From the NCBI GenBank assembly GCA_001599975.1, contig BCIO01000004.1, forward strand, positions 719,434 through 783,433: DNA of 64,000 bases, read 5' to 3'. This DNA comes from Cystobasidiopsis lactophilus. Taxonomy: Eukaryota > Basidiomycota > Agaricostilbomycetes > Agaricostilbales > Chionosphaeraceae. The position numbers were made by a program, and so were the translations under genes. Positions 44,145-56,057 of the stretch are shown here, piece by piece. The notes beneath the pieces were generated by a model that saw only the letters and a program-made list of their open reading frames with translations, was not told where the DNA came from and did not search any database. Positions within the stretch are counted from its first letter, which is position 1, and each line of letters starts with the position of its first letter.

Positions 44145-45857
44145 ATGAGCGCCCCGCCGGACCCTGACCGCTTCGTGCGGAGCAAGAAGCAGAACAAGGA
44201 GTACGCCAGGGAGCGCAAGAAGCAGAAGCGGCAGGCCAGGCGCGAGGCGGAAAAGGAAGTCAAGGCCCAAGAGTTTGCTCAAGGCTTTGTCGTCGACTTG
44301 TCGCCCGCTACGGTGCCGGCATCCATGGCCTGGAACCCTCAGCCTGGTCCGTCGCCATCCAGAACGCCGGTCGAGGAGGAGCCAGAGCCGCCACCGCCCG
44401 TTGTGGACAAGGGCAAAGGCAAAGCCAAGCAGGTCGAGCCGGAGCCTGATGAAGACTCTGACCTGGAGGACGACAGCAGCGACAGCGACGGCGAAGTGGA
44501 GGCCTCTTTGACCATCAACTACGCGGCGGATGTCACGGTGGAGGAGCTCGAGGCGGAGGCAGAGGTGTTGAAGGAGCTCGAAGCCGCGGACGAGGCCAAC
44601 TACTCGACCGGAGACGCATCGAGGTCAGTTTCTTCGTTTTGTGGCTTTCCAAAGGCAATTACTGAGGCGATAACAGATACTACGTTGACTCAACGAAGGA
44701 CAAGACGCATCGGTGCACGCGCTGCTTGGAGTATGGCCACACCATCCGGGACTGCGAGCACCAGGCTTGCCTCAGCTGCGGCGCCATCGATGACCACGAC
44801 CGGCGGAACTGCCCACACATGATTGTCTGCCATCGCTGTGGCGGCAAAGGGCACGCGCAGATCGATTGCACGGCGGTTTTGCACGGCCAGAGGGAGAACC
44901 GCTGCGAGATGTGCCGAGCGGCGTCGCACAAGACGGCCGCCTGTCCCAAGCACTGGCGGGTGTACAAAGAGGTGCCTTTCAAGCAGCGGGCGAAACCGCA
45001 GACGATGGTCTATGCGTGCTACAATTGCGGCGAAACGACGACTGGCCAAGGCGGCCACTTTGGGTTAGCTTTCTCCCTCTGTGTGTCCAATGACTCGGGC
45101 TGAGGTGTCCTCAAGAACCGAGTGCCCGTACCCAAGGGGCCATCCGATCCAGTTCGTCGAGCCTTGCGCCTTCACCGACCCTTCCGTTGCTCCTCTCGAC
45201 CGCCTTGCCTGGCTCGACCCGGACCCTCCTGGGCGCAGCACCAAGAGCTTTGGCTCAGGGTTGCCGCCCCCTTCTTCGAAAGCTCAGCGGCCGCACATTG
45301 TCAATGGCGTCCGGCAGCGCGGTGGTGGCAACGACCGCTTCAACCCTCAGCGCCGCCCAGACCACACCAGATACGAAGAGGAGGACGACTTCTCAGATCG
45401 ATTGGCCGCGCATAGTGGGTCGTCTCGTGGCCGCGGACGTGGTAGCAGCAGCGGCCCAGCCCGAAACTACGAAAGCTCGTCTCGAGGTCGCGGTGGCAAA
45501 CCCTTCTCCGTCGGCCCCATCCGCCATTCTCGAGCTTCCCCACCGCGAGGCCACCCATACCAGCGGCCTTTGCCACCACCGCCGACGCGCGATCGCGACT
45601 ACGAACCTGGATGGCGAGATGACGACCGGAGGAGGGACGACCGCCGCCGCTCGCCACCTCCTTCTGGCGGCTCCAGAGGTCCCGAGGGAAACTATAGACG
45701 TCCGTCACCCGAGCCTAGAGGCCCGCCTCAGCAGCAGAATAGAAGGAAGCAAGAGTGGAACCGCGGCGGTGGCAGTCGGCCACTCGCTGACCGGCTGGAC
45801 AATCGGCCGCCGCAAGCGTCTCACGGTAGAGGGCGGTATCAAGGGCCGTATATGTAA
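44145..45857 (+). CDS. Air1/Air2-like zinc-knuckle RNA-binding protein
   Basis: Three exons (44145-44623, 44677-45063, 45116-45857) encode 535 residues. A basic N-terminus (RSKKQNKEYARERKKQKRQ), an acidic middle and then five tandem zinc knuckles: CTRCLEYGHTIRDC, CLSCGAIDDHDRRNC, CHRCGGKGHAQIDC, CEMCRAASHKTAAC and CYNCGETTTGQGGHFGTEC. Air1/2 knuckle proteins are the RNA-binding subunits of the TRAMP polyadenylation complex in the nucleus, which hands RNAs to the exosome. The C-terminal 250 residues are Arg/Gly/Pro-rich with RGRGS, SRGRGG and SPPR stretches, likely methylated. The final knuckle spans intron 2, whose acceptor (CTCAAG) is set by the knuckle's last Cys. Confidence 0.87.
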
Positions 45858-46002
45858 TTCCATGTGGGCGCGGGAGAGCGAGATGAAATAATGAGCTCTA
45901 GTGCATCAATGCAAATACGAACAATGGAAAGGAAATGGCGTCAGTCTCGCCTATGCTATATCGTACTATACTATATCGATTTAAGGTGCAGACAAATCGG
46001 CT

Positions 46003-47179
46003 CTAGCTATAACCAGCTTCGATATGGTATTGATCCGTAAGGGTCTTGGGTAAACTGAGGCTTTCTCTCAAAAATGTACGCAGAGCCGCCAGGGCTGTGG
46101 CGTTCAAGTGCCAAACTTCAAGATGGTCGCCCTCGTCTATGAGTTGGCAGATAGTCTTGATCGCGGTGTTTGTGAAGATACCGCGCAATTGGTCGCCGTT
46201 GACCAAAATGACGAAAGCCTGCAAGTAGCTGAATTGGGCGGACCCCTTGCGGCCGGGATGCTGAGCAGCAGCTTCCAGCGCATGACGTATATGCATCAGC
46301 TGGAACTGAAGAGCGATGGGGCTTTGAGCAGCATGAAACACGGGCTCCAACACTGACATAAACTCGAAATCAGAAGCCGTACATCCTGACAGAGCCGGGC
46401 CATACCTGTGTAGTCTGTAGACGCATATCCATGTTCGGCCGCACAATCTTTAATTGCTTTCAGAGCGCGGCGCCTGGCGGGGTGTTCAATTCTCGCTGGG
46501 TCGATCTCGGCGGCGTGCACATGGTACACCATGGCACATTCTGTGCGCCTGTAGTCGCTGTAGGAGTCGACGATAAAGTCTAGACGTAGAGCTCGGGGCA
46601 CTCCAAGTGGCAGCGCCTGATGGTTCAAATCGTTCCACAGTTGTTGGCCATAATTGGCGAAGGCTTCGAATTCCGCTAACACTTCTCCTACAGATGTTAA
46701 TTAGTTGAACCGTCGGTAACATTGATGTCAACTAAGCCTACGACCGCTGGGCTTCAAAGTGCGTGCGTAGTGAACCCACGCGAAGAATGCATATGTGGCA
46801 ATAGCGTGGTCCGGCCGGTCGTGATGATAGGGTGTTTTCGAAGGGCCAGGAACGCTGCGGTGGTTTTCTATACAGCCTATAAAGCGTCCATTGAGATAGG
46901 AGCCTACATCTTGGACGGCGGGACTACGTTCAGCGCCGGGGTTGGCGGCGGCGGTGGAACGAAATGGATTTTGGGAATGCCATGCTGGGGGGCGAGCGGA
47001 GATACAGGAGTCTCTGGCTGCGTTGGCTCAGGCGTGAACATAAAGGGCGATACCGCTCTCTCGCCCGGCTCAGGATGACCGGAATGAAGGGGCAGGCGTT
47101 GGGGTACAAGTGGAGGTGCTCGCCTTGCTTGCTGCAGCGGCGTCAGAAGTCGTGGATCGTCTTGCCTATGAGGGTCCAT
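46003..47179 (-). CDS. Unknown protein, exons partly resolved
   Basis: ATG at 47179 begins MDPHRQDDPRLLTPLQQARR and a Pro-rich segment; the exon closes at about 46909 with a GTAGGC donor. A strong downstream exon from about 46685 (EVLAEFEAFANYGQQLWNDL, then RRALKAIKDCAAEHGYASTD) leads after an intron near 46405-46360 to VLEPVFHAAQSPIALQFQL and ends TLTDQYHIEAGYS at 46003. The linking exon between 46870 and 46740 could not be phased, so these may be one gene or two. No recognised domain. The composition is that of a soluble helical protein. Confidence 0.45.
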
Positions 47180-47915
47180 CTTTGACACGGTCCGAATGCC
47201 AACGAAGAGATTGAGGAAGCAGAGCGAGAGTCGTCCCGCCGCTTTTATACAACTCTTGGTCAAAGGCTGGAACCCGTCTATCTCTCGTCACGGTCATGAG
47301 GTCGGTTCAGGTAGCATCTTCTAGCTACTAGTTTCAAGAGCAAGAGCCTGACCAGGAGGATGAAGAAAGGTTCCAGTTTAGAATGTCCGCCTAAGAGCAT
47401 CGACTTGAAAGGCCGGAAAGCAAGAAGGCGTCTTGAAACACGTAGCCGCTCTCTCATATGACTGAACCGTCCGCTCTAGTGACAGAGACGAGAGCTACAG
47501 AAGACTGGACGGACGCGTTGACGGGCCTCGCCTGGTTTCAACGGCCTGGGCAGTGCGAGCCAGAATGCCTGCCGGATGCAGCAGCACTGGAGTAATTAGT
47601 TCACTATCGGAATAATCAGACACGGTCAAGAACGCAAGCCCCAAGTCGAGCGAATGGCCTGTTGTCCTGTACAGGCATGAAAGGACGGCAAGTAGCAAGC
47701 AGACCAGCCGCTCCGGGAAGGCCAGGGCCACCTCGGCGCATTATAATGGCATCCAACAGTCAAATCAAGCTGAACAGAGGCATTAATGGACACCAGCAGT
47801 CGGCCGTCGACGGAAGAGCGAACGTCATGCGGCTCCAGCAGCTCTTCCGCCAACCGCCGCGCGAGCTCGACAAATGTCATGGTGCGCTGGCGTCCTCCCA
47901 CTGATCGCTTGTACA
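47180..47915. other. Intergenic region, 736 b, divergent promoters
   Basis: Between an unknown gene and PAH1. No gene seen; short frames only. Confidence 0.5.
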
Positions 47916-50900
47916 ATGCTAAACAGCAAGCCTTCGCGCAGGGTTGGCCGAGCCCTGAGTGGCGTGGTCACCTACTACAAGGAGATCAACCCGTCCACCC
48001 TGTCCGGTGCGTTGTTGCCCTCCACTCAGGCCAGCTCCCAGTTTGGCTCATTTGAAGGCGTGGGTACAGGCGCCATTGATGTGGTCGTCGTCTCTAGGAC
48101 GCTCGAGGACGGCTCAGTCGAGCTGGCCTGCTCGCCCTTTCACGTTCGCTTTGGCAAGCTCTCCGTGCTCCGGCCCGTTGACCGAAAGGTGCCGTTGCTT
48201 CCATCACACTCGAGACATTAGATTAATAGCTCACCCGCCTGATCCCAATGACACAGGTCACGGTGCGCATCAACGGCCAAGAGGTGCCGTTCGTCATGAA
48301 GGTCGGCGAGACGGGCGAGGCGTTCTTCATCTTTGAGACGGACAGCGACGTGCCAGCCGATATGCAGACCTCCCCCTTGGCCGTGGCCGTGCCCGACGAC
48401 GAGGTCGCGCCCTTGGCCACGCCGCATGAAGTCATCGCGGAGCCCGACTTCCTCGACCTCAATGCCGATGACGACGAAGAATCGACCTCGCCCACAGCTG
48501 ACGCAGAAGGGGAAGAAGCTAAAGCAGAGGAGGAGGACGAGGAGTCCAAGGATGTGTCGGACCCGTCGGCCAACCCAGGCGGCTTCCTCCAGTCGACGGC
48601 AGCACGTGTGTCCGAGCTGGGCAGCGCCGTCGCCTCCACCGTCGCTGGCGGAGCACTGCTACCTCTAGCTGCGGCGCGGCCCATCAAGAAGAAGCTGTCC
48701 AAGCGGAAAAGCAGCAACAAGGTGGACGGCGCTGAAGGGCTGGCGGACGAGCAAGGCCAAGGGGACCTCGAAGAGCTCGAGGACCGCATGAAGGAGGACC
48801 AAGAGGTCGAAGAAGAAGAACAAGCGGCGGGGGAGGGCGACGCGCTGTCTCACAGGCCATCGCTGGGCGAAGACGTCCGGCAGGCGAGGAAGCTAAAAAT
48901 GGGCGAGCTCCAGAAAACCGGCTTGAGCACCTACGAGAAGATGGCGTCCCCGATTCAGCTCTCGGACGACGCGCCGGTCCTGGAAGATCAGGCCGGCAAC
49001 CACGTCTCGAGGTCGGCGAGCGACACTGGCAACCGGGCAGAGCTGATGCTCGACATGTCCGGCTACAAAGTCAAGTCCGACGACACCTCCAAAGTCCAGT
49101 CCTTACACCACGATGTGCTGTCGAAAGAGCTGGCAGACCAAAGCGACCAGAACCACCGTGAGCCTTTGCCCTCTCATATCAACGACCTGGTGATTCTGAC
49201 TAAAGGGCTCTCAGTCGAGGAAGAGCTCGTTGTCTTCACCCAGGCCCTATTAAGGAGCGCAGACCTGAAGAGGAACAAGACGGGCGCTTTAGCTCTGGAT
49301 TCTTTCTCGTCAGCCGACCATGCGCTGGCTTCTCAACTAGGTTCGTGGCCTTCCCCTTTGGAACTTCTTGATTTTACTCAGTCTCGTCCAACTTACAGAC
49401 CATCTCACGATCTCCCACCCGCAACCACAACGTCTTGGGCCAACGCCTGTCCAGCAACGGCCGCACGTTCAAGACATCTTCAAGCCGCCACCACCAGAAG
49501 CCTCTCGCGCTTCGAGTCCCACACCCAGCATTGCCGATACCCTATCATCCATCCAACCTTCCACCTCCGCCTACGTGTACTCCTTGCACGCCGACGGCAC
49601 CGAGCACGAGTTTGAGCTGGCGAAAGTGTCGTACGACGAGGTGTCGGAAGCCGACTTTGAGGCGAATCGGATCCCGTTTGACGACTTCAAGTCGCACCCT
49701 GAAGTTGTGAACGACCGGCATTTGGTCTTGAGATACCACAACAAGTGGGTTTGGCTGCCTGCTCTAAAGCAATTCTAAGAGCTCATGTGTTTCTTGTCCT
49801 CTACAGATACCTCACATGGGACAACGCAGCGCCCGTTCTAGCTTCTCTAGCAATCTACCAAAAGTCGATCGCCCAGGCCCCGTCGCAGGCCGCTGGTGAC
49901 GACGGCACTCTCAAGGCCCCCAAAGGCTCCGCCGGCCGGTCTTGGTCGCGCTGGTGGTCGAAGTCCCGCTCGGAAACGGCACTACCTCTCGAAAGCCACA
50001 CGCCCGAGGCTAGGCCTACGTCTCCCATCCAGGCTCACTCTGACACCGACCTCACCACCCGCAACCTGCGCTCGCCCTCACCCTCCCTGGACAGCTTTCC
50101 GGATCAGACTTCTGACACCCTGGTCCCAGAACCTCAATTGGCAACGACCGAGCTGGCTCACGATGATTCGAACAAACACTACGCCAAGACGCTGCGTTTG
50201 ACCTCGGATCAGCTCAAGTCCCTCGAGCTCAAAAGCGGAGCCAACGACATCTCCTTCTCAGTCTCATCCTCCTACTCCTCCAGCATCGTCAAGTGCACCG
50301 CTCGCATCTTTCTGTGGGAGTCGGAGTACAGAATCGTCATCTCGGACATCGACGGCACGATCACGAAGTGGGTGCATAGGCCTCATCAGACAGAGATTCG
50401 GTGCTGATTGTCCGCGTCCTGGTTTGCCACAGATCGGACGCTCTTGGCCATGTTTTCACTATGATTGGCCGTGACTGGACCCATCAAGGTGTGGCCAAGC
50501 TCTACACCGACATCTCGCGCAACGGGTACAAGATGCTCTACCTCACCTCCCGAGCAATCGGCCAGGCCGACACCACTCGAGAGTATCTCAAAGGCATCTC
50601 GCAAAACGGCTACATTTTGCCGGATGGGCCAGTGCTCATGTCGCCTGATCGGCTCATGACTTCTTTGCATCGGTGGGTGAAGTCATCACTGTTGATATTT
50701 TACTTATCTAAGGGTCTTTGTACTACGCTCACAGGGAAGTGATTGCGCGCAAACCCGAAGTGTTCAAGATGGCAGCTCTGCAGGACATCCAGCGCCTGTT
50801 CCATGCCACTCCGGATGACCACCCGCCCTTCTACGCTGGCTTTGGCAACCGCATCACCGATGCCTTGTCTTACCGCAGCGTTGGCATCCCTTCCTCGCGC

Positions 50901-51660
50901 ATCTTCACCATCGACACCTATGGCGATGTGGTAATGGAGCTCCTCGAGCTCGCAGGCTACAAGTCTTCGTGCGTGCCTCAACGCTTTCAGTGCCTTGCTC
51001 ACTCCTCGAATTTGAGCTGCACAGGTACATTGCCATGACCGACCTGGTCGACCAAATGTTCCCTCCCATCAATCGCCAAACCACACCGCAGTACACCGAC
51101 TTCAACTTTTGGCGTCCGCCATTACCCAACATCGATATACCCGACCCTACGCCACCTTCGCCTACTCTCTCAGCTCGCTCCGACTCTAGCCGCTACTCAC
51201 TAAGGCGCTTGACCAATTCCATCGCTCGTCGGGCTTCCAGACAGGAGATGAAGGACGATAGCTCCAGCATTCGTTCAGGCCGAGCTGCCAGCCCGCCACC
51301 TCGGCCAACGTCACCGTTAGCCAACGCGGTCATGATGGCGGACAGCGATGATCCGGAAGACCTCGAGCTGGGTGCTGCCATGAACGCTCCGAACAAGCGG
51401 CCTCGCCAGCGAACGGACAGCATGCCGGGCTCGTTCGAAGACGACGCCGACTTTGGCGGGCGTGAGAGCCTGGACGAGCTGCCGCCTTCCTTCAGCCGGT
51501 CGCAGTCTGAAGAAGCCTCCGAGCCTGGGCAGAGCGAGGGGGACGCAGAAGAGGAGGAGGACGAGTTCCCGATGGATGAGCTGGATTTCTCGAGCGTGCC
51601 TGTGAGTCTTGCCCTCTTCGTTCTCTCATCGCGGCGCTCAAGTCTCTCTTTCAGTATTGA
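47916..51660 (+). CDS. PAH1: Lipin, Mg-dependent phosphatidate phosphatase
   Basis: Converts phosphatidate to diacylglycerol at the ER/nuclear membrane, controlling triacylglycerol and phospholipid synthesis. Nine exons (47916-48006, 48070-48188, 48257-49340, 49399-49744, 49807-50367, 50433-50672, 50735-50968, 51025-51601, 51655-51660) give 1085 residues. The N-LIP domain is clear: VGRALSGVVTYYKEINPSTL, LSGAIDVVVV and FHVRFGKLSVLRP. The HAD-like C-LIP domain has YRIVISDIDGTITKSDALGH, the DxDxT catalytic motif, then GVAKLYTDISRNGYKMLYLT, PVLMSPDRL, KPEVFKMAAL and YAGFGNRITDALSY. The Ser-rich centre and acidic C-terminus (DAEEEEDEFPMDELDF) suit phosphoregulation and Nem1-Spo7 recruitment. The last exon is only Tyr plus stop. 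Confidence 0.95.
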
Positions 51661-51770
51661 GAGACCACCGAAGATCTTGTAACACTCATGTAACACACGC
51701 ATTTAGCGAATCCGCTCAGACCATTACCGAGAGTGGCGATCTTTCATTAAGCTCTGAGAAGTCCGACAAT

Positions 51771-52740
51771 TCATGAGGCCTCGTCTAGCAATTTGATGAC
51801 CCTCTCCTCTATGCCCTCGCACGCCCAAACGTGGTGCGTGAGCTGGAGGTTCTCCTTCTCGCCGGCAAAGATCTTTTTGAAGTCGGTCTGCTGCCCCGGC
51901 ATGGTGGGCATAGAGGGCTGGGCGACCATGGACTGCTGCATGCCCGCGTTGTCCGCGTCGTCGCCGAGGATCAGGCGGTAGACCGAGTTGAGGCCAAAGA
52001 GGCAGAGGATGTACCACGAGATGGAGGACACCCATTCGACGTCCATGTCCTGCGTCTCGATGCGCGCCTGCATCATTTGTTTGAACCGCGGCGTCAATGG
52101 GAACGGTAAGCGAGTGACGATGAAGCCGGTGAAGACTGTGGATTCTTCCTTTAGACTGGCATCTTTTTGGCAAGATGCACGGCCATGGCAACCCACAGAA
52201 GTTGATCCAGCCCATGAGCACGGTCTGGGGGATGAACATGGCCATCTGCTTCTTCATGGGCCCCATCATGCCCTCCATCATCTTGGGATCAAACGGGCTC
52301 GGCGGCGCCGCGCTGTCCCCCTCGCCTCCGCCCTCGCTTGACGCCGGCGCCGGCTTGAGGAAGGTGCCTTTATCATACGCCTCGATCAACAAATTCCGCC
52401 GGCCCTTGAAGTCGACCGCAGGCAAGTGGTTGCCCGTGAAGCGCAGGGTCGTGCCCCTCGTCAAGGCTCGCTGCTCGCGCAAGGCGGCCGGCTCCAGAGG
52501 CTTGGGCGGCGAGTCGAGCAACTGCATCACGTAGTGTCGCAAGATGCCAACCAGGATCTGATATTTGCATGAGCTGGGCCTGGACTGGAAGCTAGGAGCG
52601 CGAAGGACAGACCATGACGAAGAAGATGGGCAGGAGGACCCATTTGAGGATGGCAGGATCTGTCCCAGCCTTAGCCTTTGGGTCCTGGCATGATCTTGTA
52701 GTGATGCATACACACCTAGGAACAGGTCTTGGTCAGCCAT
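51771..52740 (-). CDS. EMC3: ER membrane protein complex subunit 3
   Basis: Insertase subunit of the EMC, related to Get1/YidC. Four exons (52740-52716, 52659-52613, 52557-52197, 52135-51771) encode 265 residues. After MADQDLFLD comes PAILKWVLLPIFFVMILVG, then RHYVMQLLDSP, the MMEGMMGPMKKQMAMFIPQT methionine-rich loop, GWINFFFTGFIVTRLPFPLT, SSISWYILCLFGLNSVYRLI and the cytosolic end. These match EMC3/TMEM111 in order and length (about 260). The exon 3/4 joint was set by matching the human WINW...SGF segment. It converges with PAH1, the stops 110 bases apart. Confidence 0.93.
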
Positions 52741-53247
52741 GATTGGCGCGAGCTTGGCAGACGCGGAAAGAGAGATGCCTCTCTCACCTGGACGACCTTG
52801 AGCTCGGCAATGTTGGCTTGTGGAATGCGCTGTCTGGTTGTTCTGCAGTGTCTGTTCGACTTCATTGCTTGATATGAGCGCTGGACTGCGGATTCTGAGC
52901 GGCGTGGTCTGGAATTTTGCCACCGTTTCCCGACGGAGGCAATGTTCAGACCCCGCCTCTTGCCCATGAATATTCTTGCAATTGTTTGCGAAAGAGCGTT
53001 ATGAGATCCTTCCGAATGATATGCAGGAGTCGATGGTTCGCAGAGATTATGGGTTTTCGAGACTTCGGCCTCTTCAGCAGTCTTTCACGCGTCTTGGGCG
53101 CCTTCCCTTTGAACATCAAGATCGGCTCCGATGAAACTCGTCAGTGCTGTGCAGGGGTACTGCTCATTCTGTCCCCTTCTAGCTTGCGTCGAGGACTCCT
53201 CCTTGCTCTGCTCCCACGACTTTGCTACACATCTCAACCTGTCGAGC
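52741..53247. other. Intergenic region, about 500 b, divergent promoters
   Basis: EMC3 promoter on the left. An in-frame ATG at 53131 could extend the next gene upstream by 39 codons. Nothing else seen. Confidence 0.45.
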
Positions 53248-54148
53248 ATGCCTGGCGATAGAACTCGAAGGATTCTTGAACTTCTCAGCAATGCAATTAG
53301 ACCTCAGGACCATGGTCAAGGAGATGGATTCGACCCTTTTCAGGATCCGAATCACGCTCCTCCCGCCCAGGGCCTTCCTGTCCGTCCAGGGCCTGTGGTT
53401 CTTCCAGCGCAGCATGCTCATAGATTGATCCCACGAGCATCTCCCGTCCCTCCAGCCGAGGTCCCCGTTCACCCCACAAATGTCCACCATCATTCACCGG
53501 ATCTTGCACCGGTGTCAGGGATCCCGCACACGGAAATGGAGCGGCAGACGCCGACAGAGCCTCCACCTCCCTACCAAGAGCAAGCTCCAGGGCCGGCCCC
53601 TTCTCAGTCAGTACTTACTTGCAGGAGTTAATCTTTCTAAAGTGCTCCCCTTCAGCCTAAAGACCTTTGAACTTGCTCGGTTAGATGGCTCTTTGGCCAT
53701 TGATCAACATGTTTTCCTTGATACCAAAAGGACCGCCGATGGAGTGCTTGCACTTCATGACGTCCACGATGGTAGCAGCCTGACGATTCCAGTCAAAGCT
53801 ATTGGTATGATCGAGGTCCACTTGATCGCGCATGACCGGCCAACCTCGAATCAGCAAGCGAAGGTCAAAGAGCACCAGGAATTTTTGCGATTCCAAACAG
53901 ACCTTCGACACTTATCCCACCCGGATGGGCGCCAAAGCAACACAGAAGGAAAGCTTCTGCTTGCTGTCTCGCACGGCGACAATGGAGAGCGCCACACTGC
54001 AGCTTCTCTAGAAGTTCACCAGAACGCCGAGGAGCGCCTCGATCAAAAAATTAGCCTCCATCACGAGAAATTTCGGGGTTTTGCTACTGAGCATGGCCAT
54101 TCGTTTGCGGATCCGCTCCTTCCAGCCTACGTTGCGCTGCGGAATTGA
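53248..54148 (+). CDS. Unknown Pro-rich protein
   Basis: From ATG 53248 (MPGDRTRRILELLSNAIRPQ) a Pro/His-rich first exon of about 120 residues runs to a donor near 53611; an intron to about 53640-53655 leads into a folded-looking second exon (PFSLKTFELARLDGSLAID, then IGMIEVHLIAHDRPTSNQ and LRFQTDLRHLSHPDGRQS), ending LLPAYVALRN. An upstream ATG at 53131 is possible. Not similar to any family I know. More A/T than the neighbouring housekeeping genes. Confidence 0.45.
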
Positions 54149-54732
54149 TTATTGGCGAAAAGTCGCAAATGACAAAGGCAGCACATGGGCAAAGATCTGC
54201 TGTGTGCAAGTCCTTGCGCTTTCGCCTATGCCTTCCGTGAAACTGAATGGATTTCAGTATACGAAAGTATGGGGGCACTGGAGTCCAACGATCAAATATA
54301 TGGCCTACAAGAAGCCTTGTGTGCTGCCTTCAGTGCCGGTCGGCAATGCAGCCCGCACAAGAGAAGGGCCCGCCTCGTCCGATTGAACAATGGGCGCTCG
54401 GCGACGGCTCTACGAAAGCTGTTTTTGAGCACCTCGGATTTGAAGAAAGACAGACGGCACCTTTCATTGGGTATAATCACCAGGGGAAACAGCAGGCTGA
54501 TACTTGGTACATCTTTTATCAGCCATCGCACCGCATCTGTCCAGCTAAGTACTACAAGGAATTTGTGGTCAAGCACAAGCCTCGTTACATCCTTGCGCAA
54601 CACTCTTATCCGACCCACACACAATCTTGATCTCAATTTTGACAGAAGTGGCATTAGAGACTTTGCTTTGTATCTTATTTTGACGGCAGGCCCGCGCTTT
54701 ATCAATCCAAATGTGTACACTTTCCCATTGCC
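54149..54732 (+). other. Coding-like region, gene structure unresolved
   Basis: Two overlapping plus-strand frames look partly coding: one with EHLGFEERQTAPFIGYNHQG and WYIFYQPSHRICPAKYYKEF (54400-54630) and another with NLDLNFDRSGIRDFALYLIL ending VYTFPLPQT near 54742. A frame change between them near 54600 would need an intron that I cannot place. It could be the 3' half of the gene at 53248 or a separate one. Confidence 0.3.
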
Positions 54733-54888
54733 TCAGACCTGAGGGTTTTCCGGGTCGTACTCCGAGTCCTGCTTCTCCGGCAAGTCGGGGCTACCAAGAC
54801 AACATCAGTGGTTGGCCTCGATGACGAGATCAAATACTCACTCCAAGTCTGATTGTTTTCCACCCTTTTTACCACCCTTGAGCGCCAT
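54733..54888 (-). other. Candidate spliced small ORF or terminal exons
   Basis: On the minus strand MALKGGKKGGKQSDL is joined over a consensus GTGAGT...TTGGTAG intron (54841-54791) to DPDLPEKQDSEYDPENPQV, stop at 54733. It may be a 34-residue protein or, more likely, the end of a longer gene whose upstream exons (54900-55190) I could not phase. Confidence 0.3.
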
Positions 54889-56057
54889 TAAGATGATGCT
54901 GAAGACTTGGGAGTTGAAATGGGCGACCTACCTCCTTGCCGACCTCGCTGGCCTGCTCGCGACGAGAGCCAAATCCATGCTCGGAAGACTGTACCGCATC
55001 GACATCATCAATCACATCCAGAGAAAAGCGATGGCTGGACGCACGACTCGCTGATCTGGCTCGCCGCTCAGAGTCTTGCCTTCGTTCTCGGTGGGCCTGT
55101 ACGCGGACTTAGCTTAGCCAAGATGCGTATGGCTGAAGTAAGATACCAGCGTACTTGTAGGAAGACATCTTTCGTTTAAAGCTGGAAGAATAGGATGGTA
55201 GAGAGGGAACAAGCGAGCAAGCTCTCAAATCGAGCACAGGCCAAAAGAGGTGACGCCAAGCTCTGATCTGGAAATCGGCCATCGATCGCCAATGCGCTCT
55301 ATAGATACGCCAGTTGCGTTCAAGATTGTGCAAGGTGGAGCTGCCGCATTCCGATGCGATTTGCGATGAAGTCAAGGCTTTCGATGATGGGGCAGCTCGC
55401 GTCTCCACGTCTGGTCCTGTCTTGTCCAGAGCGCGATTGTTTACTTTTGAGCTTCTGTTTGGATCGAGGGCAGGTCAGAGGGCGAATGGAGGGCGCGATG
55501 CTCGCCAGCGGAAGGGAAGACTGATACACCTGGCGCTCGCTCTTGATTCAGCTTGACGTACCCCGGTGGAGGTGGTGCCCAGGCATTTGGAAACACTTTG
55601 AGTGATCATCAGTGTGGACGAGGTAGCGAGCAAAGAGAGTTCTAGCAAGCCGCCCTCTCGGCCAATCCAATTCGAGGCATTCGAAAGTGTCGGGCACTAG
55701 CAAGCAAACTCGACATTGCGGCCAGCAGTCATGGATCCAGCATGTCAGAGCAAAGCAATCAACCAGTCTCAAGGGCGGAACCAGAGGTCGGCAGCAACTC
55801 GCCAAAAACAGAGCTGGAGGGCGGTCTCCAAGCTTGCTCCGGCACCAGCGACCCTTGCCTCCCTCGTTCCGGTCCTCTGCCCTGTGGTTCGCAGTCATGA
55901 CGTGCGTTGCTGCTTCCCGTTACATCTAGCCTGGCCTTGATGCGCTGCCACTTTCAAACGCACAGGACGACCATTCCGGCTCGTTTGGCTCGCATGACAA
56001 GCAGCTCCCGTTCGTCCCCTTTGCCTCCCTCATCCATTGTGGATTATTAGAGATCAC
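54889..56057. other. Region of about 1.2 kb without a resolved gene
   Basis: Minus-strand pieces around 54920-55186 (for example MSSYKYAG at 55186 followed by a good GTATCT...TACAG intron) hint at a spliced gene feeding the exons above, but phases conflict. Between 55190 and 56057 I see only short frames and the promoter of NDUFA6. Confidence 0.35.
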
